A DNA stretch of 64,000 nt from Streptomyces resistomycificus (GTDB taxonomy: Bacteria > Actinomycetota > Actinomycetes > Streptomycetales > Streptomycetaceae). Position 1 is the stretch's first letter. Each line of letters starts with the position of its first letter. Location: the NCBI RefSeq assembly GCF_001514265.1, contig NZ_KQ948996.1, positions 124,001 through 188,000 of the forward strand, read 5' to 3'. Made by a program: the position numbers and the translations under genes. The notes under the pieces were generated by a model, which was given only the letters and a program-made list of their open reading frames with translations, had not been told where the DNA came from and searched no databases. This document shows, piece by piece, positions 9,016-17,584 of the stretch.

Positions 9016-9639
9016 TCAGGCCGTAGGGGTCAGCGACGCGGCGTCCCAGGCGAACCCGTCCGGGTCGGTGAAGGCCCCGGCAGTGCTGCCGAGCACGAGC
9101 CGGTGTGATCCGGTGCCGTCGGCGGGGACACCGGCGTCCTTGGCAAGGTGCCGGCGTCCGTACAGCGCCAGCTTGACGGCAGAGGAGGGGGCGGCGAACT
9201 CGACGTACTTGCGGCCGAAGCTCTTCGCCACAGTGAGCCCCTGTCCGACGTAGAACCGCCTGCTCGCGGCCACGTCCGTGGCTCCCAGCAGCAGCACGAT
9301 CTCGTCGACCTGCCGGGTGGCCGGACCGGTGTTCTTCCTGGCCGACGTGGCGACCTTCCAGATCGTTCCGTCCGGGGCCTGTACGACGCCGCCGTAACCC
9401 CAGAACGACTTCGCGGCGGGCTTCAGCGCGGTGGCGCCGGCGCCGAGGGCCGCGTCGATGAAGGCGTTGACGTCGGCCGGCTGGGACACCGTGAGTGCCA
9501 TGACGAACCCGCGGAAGCCGGTCGACGGTGCCTCACAGGCCCGTAGGCGCACCTGGGTGCCCAGACCGAAGGCGCTGTAGAAGCGGGCGGCGGCCGTGGG
9601 GTCGGCCACCTCGAGGGTGACGGTTTCGATGTAGGTCAT
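9016..9639 (-). CDS. Two-domain VOC (glyoxalase-fold) protein
   Basis: This is a 207-residue protein with two vicinal-oxygen-chelate half domains: residues 1-100 (YIETVTLEVADPTAAARFY) and 105-205 (DEIVLLLGATDVAASRRFYV, ending FTDPDGFAWDAA). Such tandem domains are common in actinobacterial glyoxalase/bleomycin-resistance-like proteins. Classical metal ligands are not obvious, so the reaction is unknown. TAGCGT lies 7 nt before the ATG at 9639 with no Shine-Dalgarno, so a leaderless start is preferred over the GTG at 9648. Confidence 0.82.
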   Translation of the reverse strand: MTYIETVTLEVADPTAAARFYSAFGLGTQVRLRACEAPSTGFRGFVMALTVSQPADVNAFIDAALGAGATALKPAAKSFWGYGGVVQAPDGTIWKVATSARKNTGPATRQVDEIVLLLGATDVAASRRFYVGQGLTVAKSFGRKYVEFAAPSSAVKLALYGRRHLAKDAGVPADGTGSHRLVLGSTAGAFTDPDGFAWDAASLTPTA

Positions 9640-9795
9640 GTCCGTCACGCTAGTTGTGGCTCGGCCGCCGACGCTTCTCGATTCCTGACCAGTCGGGCCA
9701 CCTGGTCCGCCACGCGCGGAGCGAGGTGGCCGACGACGAACGGCCCCCTTCTCGGCGTCGCCGGGCCACCGATACCCGATCGGCCGGCGAACGGC

Positions 9796-10206
9796 TCAGC
9801 GAACCTCTTGGATGCGGATCAGGTTGCCCGCGGGATCACGGAAGGCGGAGTCGCGGATGCCGTACGGCTGCTCGGTCGGCTCCTGGACGACCTCCGCGTC
9901 CGCGGCCTGCACCTTCGCGAACGTGTCGTCGAGGTCCTTGGTGGCCAGCAGGATCCACCCGTAGGTGCCCTTGGCCATCATCTCGGTGATGGTGCGGCGC
10001 TCGTCCTCGGTGATCCCGGGGTCCGCGGCCGGCGGCGCCAGGAGGATGGACGTGCCGGGCTGGTCGACGGGGCCGACGGTGATCCAGCGCATCTGGCCCT
10101 GTCCGACGTCGCTGCGGACCTCGAAGCCGAGGGCATCGCGGTAGAAGGCAAGGGAGGCGTCCGGGTCGACATGCGGGAGGACGCTCGTGTGAATGGTGAT
10201 GTCCAT
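9796..10206 (-). CDS. VOC-family protein
   Basis: The product is a 136-residue single VOC protein. It begins MDITIHTSVLPHVDPDASLAFYRDALG and ends with the family signature PYGIRDSAFRDPAGNLIRIQE, in which Arg and Glu are typical of the last metal- or substrate-binding strand. Proteins of this type include putative antibiotic-binding and lactoylglutathione-like proteins; no specific substrate can be assigned. TAGCCT lies 7 nt before the ATG and no Shine-Dalgarno exists, pointing to a leaderless mRNA. It is separated from the previous VOC gene by 156 nt and reads the same way. Confidence 0.82.
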   Translation of the reverse strand: MDITIHTSVLPHVDPDASLAFYRDALGFEVRSDVGQGQMRWITVGPVDQPGTSILLAPPAADPGITEDERRTITEMMAKGTYGWILLATKDLDDTFAKVQAADAEVVQEPTEQPYGIRDSAFRDPAGNLIRIQEVR

Positions 10207-10466
10207 GGAGGTCAGGCTAGGTGTGACCGGGCCCTTTGGGGCGCTACGAGAGTGCGGACCCGCCGCATGTCGACGGCGACTGCGCCGTCCAGACAAGAAC
10301 GCGTTGCGGGCAGTCGCCCGTGCGCCTGGCCCCGGGCCCACGGGACAAGCGACCGATCGAGGAGCCGTGCGCGCGACGACACCGGTGGCGCGTGGCCGAA
10401 AGTCCGTCAGCGACATGGCTTGTCGACGGCGTTCTCGCCCGCCTGCGCTTGGCGTAGCGTGGCGGC

Positions 10467-11054
10467 GTGACAGAGCCGCCGCTGTCGCCCGCCGTGCCCC
10501 GGATTCCTCCGCAGCCCGCGGATGAATGGGCCGAATCCGTGCGTGAGACCCTGTCCGCCGACATCGGTGCACTGGGTCTCGGCGTGTCTTCGCTCGGCGA
10601 GGCGCATGTGTTCACGACGCTGGCCCGTCATCCGGAGTTGTTCGCCGCCTGGCTTCCGTTCAGCAGCCAGTTGCTGCTCGCTGGCGAACTGCCGTTTGAC
10701 GAGCGCGAGTTGGTCATCCTGCGCGTGGCGCGCAACTGCGACTCGCCCTACGAGTGGGGCCAGCATGTGAGGATCGCCGCGAAGGCCGGGCTGTCGCCGG
10801 ACGACATGGCGCGGGTCGCGGCGGGTCCCGACGCGCCGGGCTGGACGGAACGGCAGTCGTTGCTGCTGCGGGCCGCGGACGAGATGCACTCCGGCGCCCG
10901 CATCGGCCGGCCCACGTGGGAAGGGCTGAGCCGGCACCTGACGGAGCGCCAGTTGATCGAACTCCCCATGCTGGTGGGCCACTACCACCTGCTGGCGTTC
11001 ACCCTGAACTCCCTGCAGGTGCTGCCGGAGCCCGGGCTGCCTCCCATGAGCTGA
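10467..11054 (+). CDS. Carboxymuconolactone decarboxylase-like (AhpD fold) protein
   Basis: This is a 195-residue all-helical protein of the carboxymuconolactone decarboxylase (CMD) family. The core motif is ELVILRVARNCDSPYEWGQHV (residues about 80-100), in which the E-x-W-x-x-H arrangement replaces the redox CxxC of AhpD peroxidases. A peroxidase role is therefore less likely than a lyase- or isomerase-like one. TAGCGT lies 6 nt before the GTG start with no Shine-Dalgarno, consistent with a leaderless transcript. It is divergent from the VOC gene ending the previous pair. Confidence 0.82.
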   Translation: MTEPPLSPAVPRIPPQPADEWAESVRETLSADIGALGLGVSSLGEAHVFTTLARHPELFAAWLPFSSQLLLAGELPFDERELVILRVARNCDSPYEWGQHVRIAAKAGLSPDDMARVAAGPDAPGWTERQSLLLRAADEMHSGARIGRPTWEGLSRHLTERQLIELPMLVGHYHLLAFTLNSLQVLPEPGLPPMS

Positions 11055-11099
11055 GGGGATGTCCCGGGGCAGTAGCCGGTAGCCAGAATCCGGTGGCCG

Positions 11100-11420
11100 T
11101 CAGGAAGCGACCTCTTCGTAGGTCTCCCTGAAGATGTCGGCTCGGCACGAGTAGAGTTCGCCCCTCACGCCGCGAATGATCCAGTCGTCCTCCAAGGCCA
11201 GCATCGTGCCCTCAAGCGTCGGTATCAGCAGGCCGATGCGGGCCGCGCGGCCGTCGGGGCCGTCGGCGGTGAAGTAGTCCTGTGGTTCGTTGTTCTCGTC
11301 GAGGTACACGCCGCGCATGCCGTCGGGGAAGTCCCCGACGAACTCGATGACGTCGCTCCAGGTGGCGGGCCGCAGCTGTACGGCGTCGATCTCTACGGGC
11401 CGCTTGCGGAAGCGCTTCAT
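11100..11420 (-). CDS. Small hypothetical protein
   Basis: The product is a 106-residue soluble protein (MKRFRKRPVEIDAVQL...) with a pattern of short beta strands and the segment TMLALEDDWIIRGVRGELY. The opening KRPVEIDAVQ and the DDWIIRGVRGE segment resemble small proteins often found in phages and actinobacterial genomes, whose function is unknown. GGAG precedes the ATG at 11420. There are no catalytic motifs or membrane segments. It is convergent with the CMD-family gene. Confidence 0.65.
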   Translation of the reverse strand: MKRFRKRPVEIDAVQLRPATWSDVIEFVGDFPDGMRGVYLDENNEPQDYFTADGPDGRAARIGLLIPTLEGTMLALEDDWIIRGVRGELYSCRADIFRETYEEVAS

Positions 11421-11563
11421 GTGGGGATCTCCTTCGTCGCCGGGGCTGACCACCGGTCAGGAGAATATGGCGCGCCCCGTCTCGTTCGGCTGAGGCGACG
11501 ACTCTATCCACCGGCTCCTTCGCGTTCATGGACGGGGGAGGACCGGGCGCACTCGCGAACTCG

Positions 11564-11595
11564 GTCGGGGCCCGGCTCGAGTGCCGGGCCCCGAC
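11564..11595 (-). terminator. Hairpin terminator of the sugar operon
   Basis: A perfect 13-bp stem (11564-11576 with 11583-11595, loop 6 nt) lies 19 nt past the stop of the secreted glycosidase, the last gene of the sugar operon. Confidence 0.7.
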
Positions 11596-11614
11596 GAGAA
11601 GCAGCCGTCAGCCG

Positions 11615-14197
11615 TCAGCCGGCGAGCGGCGCGACGGTGATGCGGTCGATATCGGGTGCGTACGCGCCCGAGTTGCTGAAGGAGATGGTGTTGGAGCCGG
11701 CGTCGAGGGTGACCGGGACGGGAAGGTCCCAGAAGTTCGACCAGCTGTAGCTGTTGCGGAACATGACCGTCTGAGCGGTGCCGTTGACGTCGATGCCGGC
11801 CGCCCTGGAGATGACGTTGGTGTTGTAGTTCCCGGAGCCGGCGACCTCGTTGTTGGCGTAGCGGACGTTCATCACGTAGCGCCCGGCCGAGGGAGCGTCC
11901 ACCTGGAAGGTGAGCGTGTTGCCGGAGCCGTTGCCGATGTGGCCGACGTACTTGCCGTCGGAGGCCCACGAGTTGTCGGCGACCGCGGCGGTCCCGGCGC
12001 GCGTGGCTTCCTCGGCCTCGTAGGCGGCGACGCCCTTGGTGTCGACCGCGCCGGTCACGCGCAGGTCGCGCAGGGTGAGCCTGCCGCTGCCGGAAGGGGC
12101 CGCGGTGATGCGGTTGTTGCCCGCCGACAGGTACAGCCGCAGGGACTTGTCGATGACGCGGCCCCGGGTGGGGGCGAGGGTGGCGGCGGTGGCGCCGTCC
12201 AGGCTCAGGGTGGAGCGGCGGGTGGAGGCGTAGTCGGCGTGCACGGTGTAGTAGCCGTCGGCCGGGGCGTAGACGTCGAGGGCGGCCTTGTCACCCGAGC
12301 CCAGCACCAGGGCGCCGGCTCCGCTGGTTCCGGACGCGCTGTAGTCGTACGACGGGGATCCGCTGATGTCCGCGTAGGTCGCGGGGTAGACGGAGTCGGG
12401 CGTGGTCGACGCGGTGAGGTCGATCCTGTCGAGGGTGACTTCGTTCGTCCCCTTGGACAGGGTCAGGGTGTGTTTGCCGGCGGTCAGGGACACGGGTGTG
12501 CTCGCGGTGGCGCGGTAGGTCCAGTTCAGCGTGGACCCGTAGGTGAGGGTCTTGGCCGAGCCGCCGTCGACCGTGAGGCTCTGGGTGGCGGGGGCGCCGG
12601 ACTGGTTGCCGTAGAAGACGTCCAGGTCGTACGTGCCGGTCTTCGGGACGTCGACCGTGAAGGCGACCTTGCTGGTCGGCTGGTTCAGGCTGCCGACGTC
12701 CTTGGTGCCGGAGGTGGCGAAGCCGTAGGGGTTGGTCACCGAGCCCTGGGAGTAGACCGTGCCGCCGGTGATCGCGGCGTTCTCCGCCTCGTACGTCGCC
12801 GACCAGGGCAGGCTCGCCGCGCTGGGCGAACCGCTGCCGTCCGGGTTGACGGTGATGCGGTAGGCCGACATGGCGTCCAGGTCGGTCAGCGGCACGGTGA
12901 CGCTGCCGTTCCCGGCGACGGTGGCGGTGGTGCGGGACACCACGCTCGGCGCGGCGGCCGCTCCCTCGTAGCCGCTCCATCCGATCCGCTCGACGGTGAC
13001 GTTGACCTTCTTGCCGAAGCGCGGGGGTACGTGCCGGATCACGGTGTCCACGGCGCCGGAGGTGCCGCCGAGCAGCACCTGGGCCTGCCTGCGCTCGGCG
13101 TCCAGCGATGCGATGCCCTGCACGGTGTCGACGGTGTTGGGCTGCGGCGGAGTCAGTTTGACGGTCTCGCCGGTCAGGCCCGCGTACCAGCGCAGCAGCC
13201 ACCAGGTGCCGTTGGGGACGTTGGTCTGGGCGGCGTTGTCGTTGAGGTTGCCTGCGATGTTCCAGTACGCCTGGTCGGCGTAGACCTTGTTGCGCTCGAA
13301 CATCGACATCCACTGGACCATCTGTCCGGGCACGGACTGGTCGCGCCGGTTGCCGTACTCGTTGATGCTGACCGGCAGCTTGGCGATGCCGGCCTTCTTC
13401 TCGATGGCCCGGTAGTCGGCGAGGTGGGACTCGAAGTCCTTGAGGGAGTCCGGGCCCAACTCGTGCCAGGTGGTGATGTCCGGGAGGACCTTGTTGGCCT
13501 TGGCCCACGGGTAGAAGTCGCCCATGAGCTTGGCGTCGTAGTGGGTCTCGTTGGGCCCTGCTATCCGGGCGTCGGGGATGATCGAGCGGATCTTCTGGTA
13601 GACGGTCGTCCAGTCACTCTGGAACTTGCTCAGCGCGCTCGCGTACTTGGCGCTGTCCGAACTGCCCAGATCCGGATACCAGTTGCCGTTGGGCTCGTTG
13701 AACGGCACCCACACGAAGTCGTCGACGTCGGGACGGGCGGCGACCTTGCGGACCATGGTGTCGACCTTGGCCAGGTAGTCGCTCAGACCGAGGTTCTCGT
13801 ACGGCCACTGGGCGTAGATGTCCTGCATGTAGATGTGGACCTCGCCGCCGCCGTTGCGGTCGTAGCCCTTCTTGATCGCGAGAGCGTCCCCGTTGGGGTG
13901 CTGCGCCCCGTCGGGCGCCTTCTGCACCACGGTGGTCAGGTGAAGCGGGGCGACCAGTTCGTCGCCGGGGACACCGTCGTCGCTGAGGCCGTACAGCGTG
14001 CCGTTGGCGCCGTGCATGACGGCGCCGGTGGTCCGCCCGAGGTCGACGGTGACCTGTGGGGCGGCGGCCTGGGCGGCGGGGGCGGCGGGGGCGGTCAGGA
14101 CGGAACCCGTCAGCGCGGCCACCGCGGCCGCGCCGACGACGCCGGCGAGGCGCCTGGTTCTGCGAGTGGGCTGAGACATGACAAAGGTACGAGGCAT
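11615..14197 (-). CDS. Secreted clan-A glycoside hydrolase with CBM35-like modules
   Basis: This is an 860-residue exported enzyme. A signal peptide of about 45 residues (ending AQAAAP) is followed by a TIM-barrel glycosidase region (about 50-390). The acid/base is probably the Glu in PFNEPNG (about residue 168) and the nucleophile the Glu in SINEYGN (about 279), the arrangement of GH39-like clan-A enzymes. A beta domain follows. Then come a CBM35/CBM6-like module (about 485-613, opening SATYEAENAAITGG), another beta-sandwich region, and a second CBM-like module (about 735-858, opening AAYEAEEATRAG). GGAGGAGGA precedes the ATG. It is the last gene of the permease operon and probably cuts an extracellular polysaccharide whose oligomers are imported. 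The exact GH family and substrate are unproved. Confidence 0.78.
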   Translation of the reverse strand: MPRTFVMSQPTRRTRRLAGVVGAAAVAALTGSVLTAPAAPAAQAAAPQVTVDLGRTTGAVMHGANGTLYGLSDDGVPGDELVAPLHLTTVVQKAPDGAQHPNGDALAIKKGYDRNGGGEVHIYMQDIYAQWPYENLGLSDYLAKVDTMVRKVAARPDVDDFVWVPFNEPNGNWYPDLGSSDSAKYASALSKFQSDWTTVYQKIRSIIPDARIAGPNETHYDAKLMGDFYPWAKANKVLPDITTWHELGPDSLKDFESHLADYRAIEKKAGIAKLPVSINEYGNRRDQSVPGQMVQWMSMFERNKVYADQAYWNIAGNLNDNAAQTNVPNGTWWLLRWYAGLTGETVKLTPPQPNTVDTVQGIASLDAERRQAQVLLGGTSGAVDTVIRHVPPRFGKKVNVTVERIGWSGYEGAAAAPSVVSRTTATVAGNGSVTVPLTDLDAMSAYRITVNPDGSGSPSAASLPWSATYEAENAAITGGTVYSQGSVTNPYGFATSGTKDVGSLNQPTSKVAFTVDVPKTGTYDLDVFYGNQSGAPATQSLTVDGGSAKTLTYGSTLNWTYRATASTPVSLTAGKHTLTLSKGTNEVTLDRIDLTASTTPDSVYPATYADISGSPSYDYSASGTSGAGALVLGSGDKAALDVYAPADGYYTVHADYASTRRSTLSLDGATAATLAPTRGRVIDKSLRLYLSAGNNRITAAPSGSGRLTLRDLRVTGAVDTKGVAAYEAEEATRAGTAAVADNSWASDGKYVGHIGNGSGNTLTFQVDAPSAGRYVMNVRYANNEVAGSGNYNTNVISRAAGIDVNGTAQTVMFRNSYSWSNFWDLPVPVTLDAGSNTISFSNSGAYAPDIDRITVAPLAG

Positions 14198-14288
14198 GGC
14201 TGTCCTCCTCCTCCCGCGGCGATGCGGGAGGGCTTGTGGGGGTGCTTCGGGGAACTGGCCGGGCGGGCGGACACGCCGCGTCCGGGGG

Positions 14289-15143
14289 CTACTTGACGGC
14301 GCCGCTGGTGATGCCGGACACGATGCGACGCTGGGCGAGGACGAAGACGAGGATCATCGGCAGGCTCATCATCACGACGTAGGCGAAGATCAGATGCCAG
14401 TTGTTGAGGTAGAGCTGTGCGTTCGCCACCTGGTAGAGGTTGAGCGGCAGGGTGGCCTTGGCGCCGCCGCCCAGGACGAAGAACGAGTAGAAGATGTCGC
14501 TCCAGGCGAAGAGCATCACCATGATCGTCGCGGTGGCGATGACCGGTCGCAGCAGCGGCAGGATGATGCGCCAGAAGATCCGCGTCGGTCCGGCGCCGTC
14601 CATGCGCGCGGCCTCCTCCAACTCCTCGGGGAGGGCGCGGATGAACCCGGTCATGAAGAAGATCGACGTGGACAGGTACATCCCGGCGTAGACGCCGATC
14701 ATGCCGGGCCGGGTACCGGCCAGGCCCAGCTGGCGCAGCTCCATGACGATGGTGATCACCGCGGGGGGCAGCAGCAGACCGCTGATGCTGAGCGCGTACA
14801 TGGCGTTGACCAGGCGCCCCTTGCGGCGGGCGAACACCCAGGCGGCGGCGGCTCCGAGGAGCAGGACGAGGACCACCGACGGAGCGACGACGAGCAGGCT
14901 GTTGAAGAACCCCTGGACGATCTTGCCCTCGTCGAAGGTCTGCTGGTAGTTGGCGCCGGCCTGCACGTGGTGCGGCAGGGCCAGGTTGGGCTTGACGGCC
15001 TCGGCCTGGGGCTTGACGGAGGTGACCGCCACCAGCCACAGCGGGATGCCGATGGTGACGGCCGCGATGACGAGCACGGCGAAGGGCTGTATCCAGCGCA
15101 GGGGGCGCCTGCGGACGGGGGAGAGTGCGGGAATGGCGGTCAC
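14289..15143 (-). CDS. Sugar ABC transporter permease, MalG type
   Basis: This is a 284-residue inner-membrane permease with six predicted helices. The cytoplasmic EAA loop (EELEEAARMDGAGPTRIFWR) contacts the ATPase. The family is carbohydrate ABC permease of the MalG/AraQ type. The GTG at 15143 overlaps the stop of the upstream permease as GTGA, so the two are translationally coupled. No ATPase gene is in the cluster; Streptomyces sugar importers of this class usually share the ATPase MsiK encoded elsewhere. The glycosidase gene follows 91 nt downstream. Confidence 0.92.
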   Translation of the reverse strand: MTAIPALSPVRRRPLRWIQPFAVLVIAAVTIGIPLWLVAVTSVKPQAEAVKPNLALPHHVQAGANYQQTFDEGKIVQGFFNSLLVVAPSVVLVLLLGAAAAWVFARRKGRLVNAMYALSISGLLLPPAVITIVMELRQLGLAGTRPGMIGVYAGMYLSTSIFFMTGFIRALPEELEEAARMDGAGPTRIFWRIILPLLRPVIATATIMVMLFAWSDIFYSFFVLGGGAKATLPLNLYQVANAQLYLNNWHLIFAYVVMMSLPMILVFVLAQRRIVSGITSGAVK

Positions 15144-16096
15144 TGGTTGTTCTCCCTCCGCCGCAGGCCGACGATGACGGGCACGGCGAGCACGACGACG
15201 ATGAGGAAGAGCACGAGGCTCATCGCCGAGGCCTGGGCGTACAGTCCCTGGCCGAAGACGCGGAACATGTAGATGTTGAACACCTCGGTCTCGCTGCCGG
15301 GACCGCCCGCGGTGGTGGCCTGGACGATGTCGAAGGTGTTCATGGAGCCGATCAGCGCGGTGGTCACGTTGAAGGTCACCGCGGGTGCGAGCAGCGGGAA
15401 CCGGATCGACCAGAAGGTCCGCCAGGAACCGGCCCCGTCGATCCGGGCGGCCTCCAGGACGTCTCCGGGCATGCTCTTCAGGCCCGCCAGGTAGATCAGC
15501 ATGGCCAGGCCCATCCACTTCCAGCCGTGGATGAGGGTCACCACGACGAGCGTCCAGGTGGTCGAGCCGAGCCAGGGGGTGTCGACCTGGTGGCCCGCCA
15601 GGGAGGACAGCACGCTGTTGAGCGCCCCGTCCTGGGCGAGCAGGGCCCGGAAGATGTAGCCGACGGCCAGCGCCGAGATCAGCACGGGGAGGAAGAAGAC
15701 GGCGCGGAAGAACCGGTTGAAGCGGGTGTCGCGCTCCAGCAGCAGGGCGAGGCCGAGCCCGAAGCCGTTCTGGAAGACGGCCACGAGGACCGCGTACTCC
15801 AGGGTGATGCGGATGTCACGGGCCATCGACCCGTCGTTCAGGATGGTGCTGAAGTTCGACAGACCCACGAAGCCGATCTGCGAGTGGAACGCCGACCAGT
15901 CGGTGAACGGGTAGACGAAGTTCAGCAGGTTCGGCAGCAGGAAGAACAGGCCGAACACGGCGAGGGCGGGCAGGGCGAACCACCACGGCTGGTCGGCCCT
16001 ACGACGGGAGCGCCCGCGCCGGCCATCCCGCCCAGGCCGGTCCGGTTCCTTCGCGCTCGTGGCGTCGCTGACGCCGAGGGTGGCTGTGTCCGCCAC
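15140..16096 (-). CDS. Sugar ABC transporter permease, MalF type
   Basis: This is a 318-residue permease with a basic N-terminal extension (GRRGRSRRRADQPWW) and six helices. The EAA-loop region is GDVLEAARIDGAGSWRTFWS. It pairs with the MalG-type permease encoded next, whose GTG overlaps its stop. GGAGG lies upstream of the GTG at 16096. It is expected to form the translocation pore for oligosaccharides bound by the adjacent lipoprotein. Confidence 0.92.
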   Translation of the reverse strand: MADTATLGVSDATSAKEPDRPGRDGRRGRSRRRADQPWWFALPALAVFGLFFLLPNLLNFVYPFTDWSAFHSQIGFVGLSNFSTILNDGSMARDIRITLEYAVLVAVFQNGFGLGLALLLERDTRFNRFFRAVFFLPVLISALAVGYIFRALLAQDGALNSVLSSLAGHQVDTPWLGSTTWTLVVVTLIHGWKWMGLAMLIYLAGLKSMPGDVLEAARIDGAGSWRTFWSIRFPLLAPAVTFNVTTALIGSMNTFDIVQATTAGGPGSETEVFNIYMFRVFGQGLYAQASAMSLVLFLIVVVLAVPVIVGLRRRENNQ

Positions 16097-16172
16097 TTTT
16101 CAACCTCCGGTACGTGCCCCGGGCGCGCCGCCGACGGGCGGCCCGGGGAAGGGGCTGGCGAAGGGGCGCCGG

Positions 16173-17486
16173 TCAGAAGCCGGAGACGCCGCGCGCCTTC
16201 AGGACCTGGTCGAACTGGTCCTCGGCGGCCTGGGCGACCTCGCGCGGGGTCTTCTTGCCGTAGATCATGTCGGCGAGGGCGAGGTGCATGTCGGGGGCGG
16301 TGAGCGCCTTGACCTGGAAGACGCCGGTGGCGGTGGCGAGGGCCTTGGACTGGGCGATGGCGGTCTGCGGCAGGCCTGCGGGGTTGGGTACCGAAGGCTC
16401 CACGGAGACGAGCTTGTTGGCCTTGATGTAGGCCGGGTAGTCGGGACCGAGCCAGAAGGCCATGAACTGCCGGGCGGCGTTCTGGCGCTTGGTGTCGCCG
16501 GTCTTGAAGGCGACGACGCCGTTGGTCTGGTCGGGGGAGTACTCGGCGTTGGCGGAGCTGTTGGCGATGGGGAACCAGCCCAGCTTCTCGTCCATCTCCT
16601 CCGTGCTGGAGGTGGCCTGTATCTGCGCCTGCAGGGCGGTGACGTTCAGGGCCATCGCGGCGCTGCCGTCCATGACCGCCTTGCCCTGGTCGACGAACGT
16701 GGCCGTCTTGTAGTTCTTCTGGGCCAGCCCGCCGTCCAGGACCTTCGTCTTGTACTTGGTGATGGCGTCGACGATGGTCTTGTCGGTCCAGGAGTTCTTG
16801 TTCTTGTTGAGGTTGTCCCAGAACGACTGGGGCAGGTCCGTCATCTGGGCCTGGACCTGCCACTGCAGGGGCCACTTGTCGCCGCCGACCTCGAAGAACG
16901 GGGCCACGCCCGGGACCTTCGCCTTGATCGTCGCGGCGTCGGCGAGCATGTCGTCGTAGCTGGTGGGCATCTCGGTGATGCCCGCCTTCCGGAAGACGTC
17001 CTTGTTGTAGTAGACGCCGAGGACCGCGGGGCTGGTGACGATTGCGGCGTAGCGGTGCCCGTCGACCTGGCCGAGCCCCTGCTCCGTCTTGCCGAGCTTG
17101 GGGACCCAGCTCTCGTTGTCGAGCTGGAGCAGGTTCTGCTGCGGCTGGATGAACGGCAGGGTGCTGCCCGTGGGCTGCCAGAACATCAGGTCCGGCTTGA
17201 CGCCCGAGGCGAGCTTCGTCGGGACGTTCGACTCGTAGGGGTCGGGGATCACCTCGGTGGTGATCTTGGCTCCGGTGGCCTTCTCGAACGCGGTGATGGC
17301 CTGCTTGGGCTGCGAGACGCTGTTCTGGGCGACCCACATCGTGAGGCTGACGCCCTTGAGGCTCGCGGTCGGGTTGACGGTCCCCTCGGGTGCGGCGCCG
17401 GAGGTCGCACCGCTGTTGTCGCTGCAGGCGGTGGCGGTCAGCCCGACGATACAGACGGTGGCAAGGACGGAAACGGCTCTTCTCAT
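16173..17486 (-). CDS. Sugar-binding lipoprotein of ABC importer
   Basis: This is a 437-residue extracytoplasmic solute-binding protein of family 1. The signal peptide ends in the lipobox LTATAC, so it is membrane anchored. The mature part has the typical pattern: VSLTMWVAQNS strand, FEKATGAKITTEV, DLMFWQPTGS, then GVYYNKDVFRKAGI and a C-terminal helical region. AAGGA precedes the ATG at 17486. It is the first transport gene after the LacI gene (98-nt gap with no obvious operator or promoter), so it is probably transcribed from the lacI promoter. The ligand is unknown, likely a galactose-containing oligosaccharide given the GH36 gene nearby. Confidence 0.9.
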   Translation of the reverse strand: MRRAVSVLATVCIVGLTATACSDNSGATSGAAPEGTVNPTASLKGVSLTMWVAQNSVSQPKQAITAFEKATGAKITTEVIPDPYESNVPTKLASGVKPDLMFWQPTGSTLPFIQPQQNLLQLDNESWVPKLGKTEQGLGQVDGHRYAAIVTSPAVLGVYYNKDVFRKAGITEMPTSYDDMLADAATIKAKVPGVAPFFEVGGDKWPLQWQVQAQMTDLPQSFWDNLNKNKNSWTDKTIVDAITKYKTKVLDGGLAQKNYKTATFVDQGKAVMDGSAAMALNVTALQAQIQATSSTEEMDEKLGWFPIANSSANAEYSPDQTNGVVAFKTGDTKRQNAARQFMAFWLGPDYPAYIKANKLVSVEPSVPNPAGLPQTAIAQSKALATATGVFQVKALTAPDMHLALADMIYGKKTPREVAQAAEDQFDQVLKARGVSGF

Positions 17487-17584
17487 GGCGGGATCCTTGG
17501 TCGGACGGGAGGGAGGCAGAGGGGAGCTGCGGAGAGGGGCGGGGGCGGGCGACGGACGAGGAGAGCAGGAGCGTCCGGTGTGGC

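Noticed and set aside
11528..14296. A 922-codon open frame antisense to the secreted glycosidase
   Set aside because: It is a mirror frame of a well-supported secreted enzyme and lacks domains.
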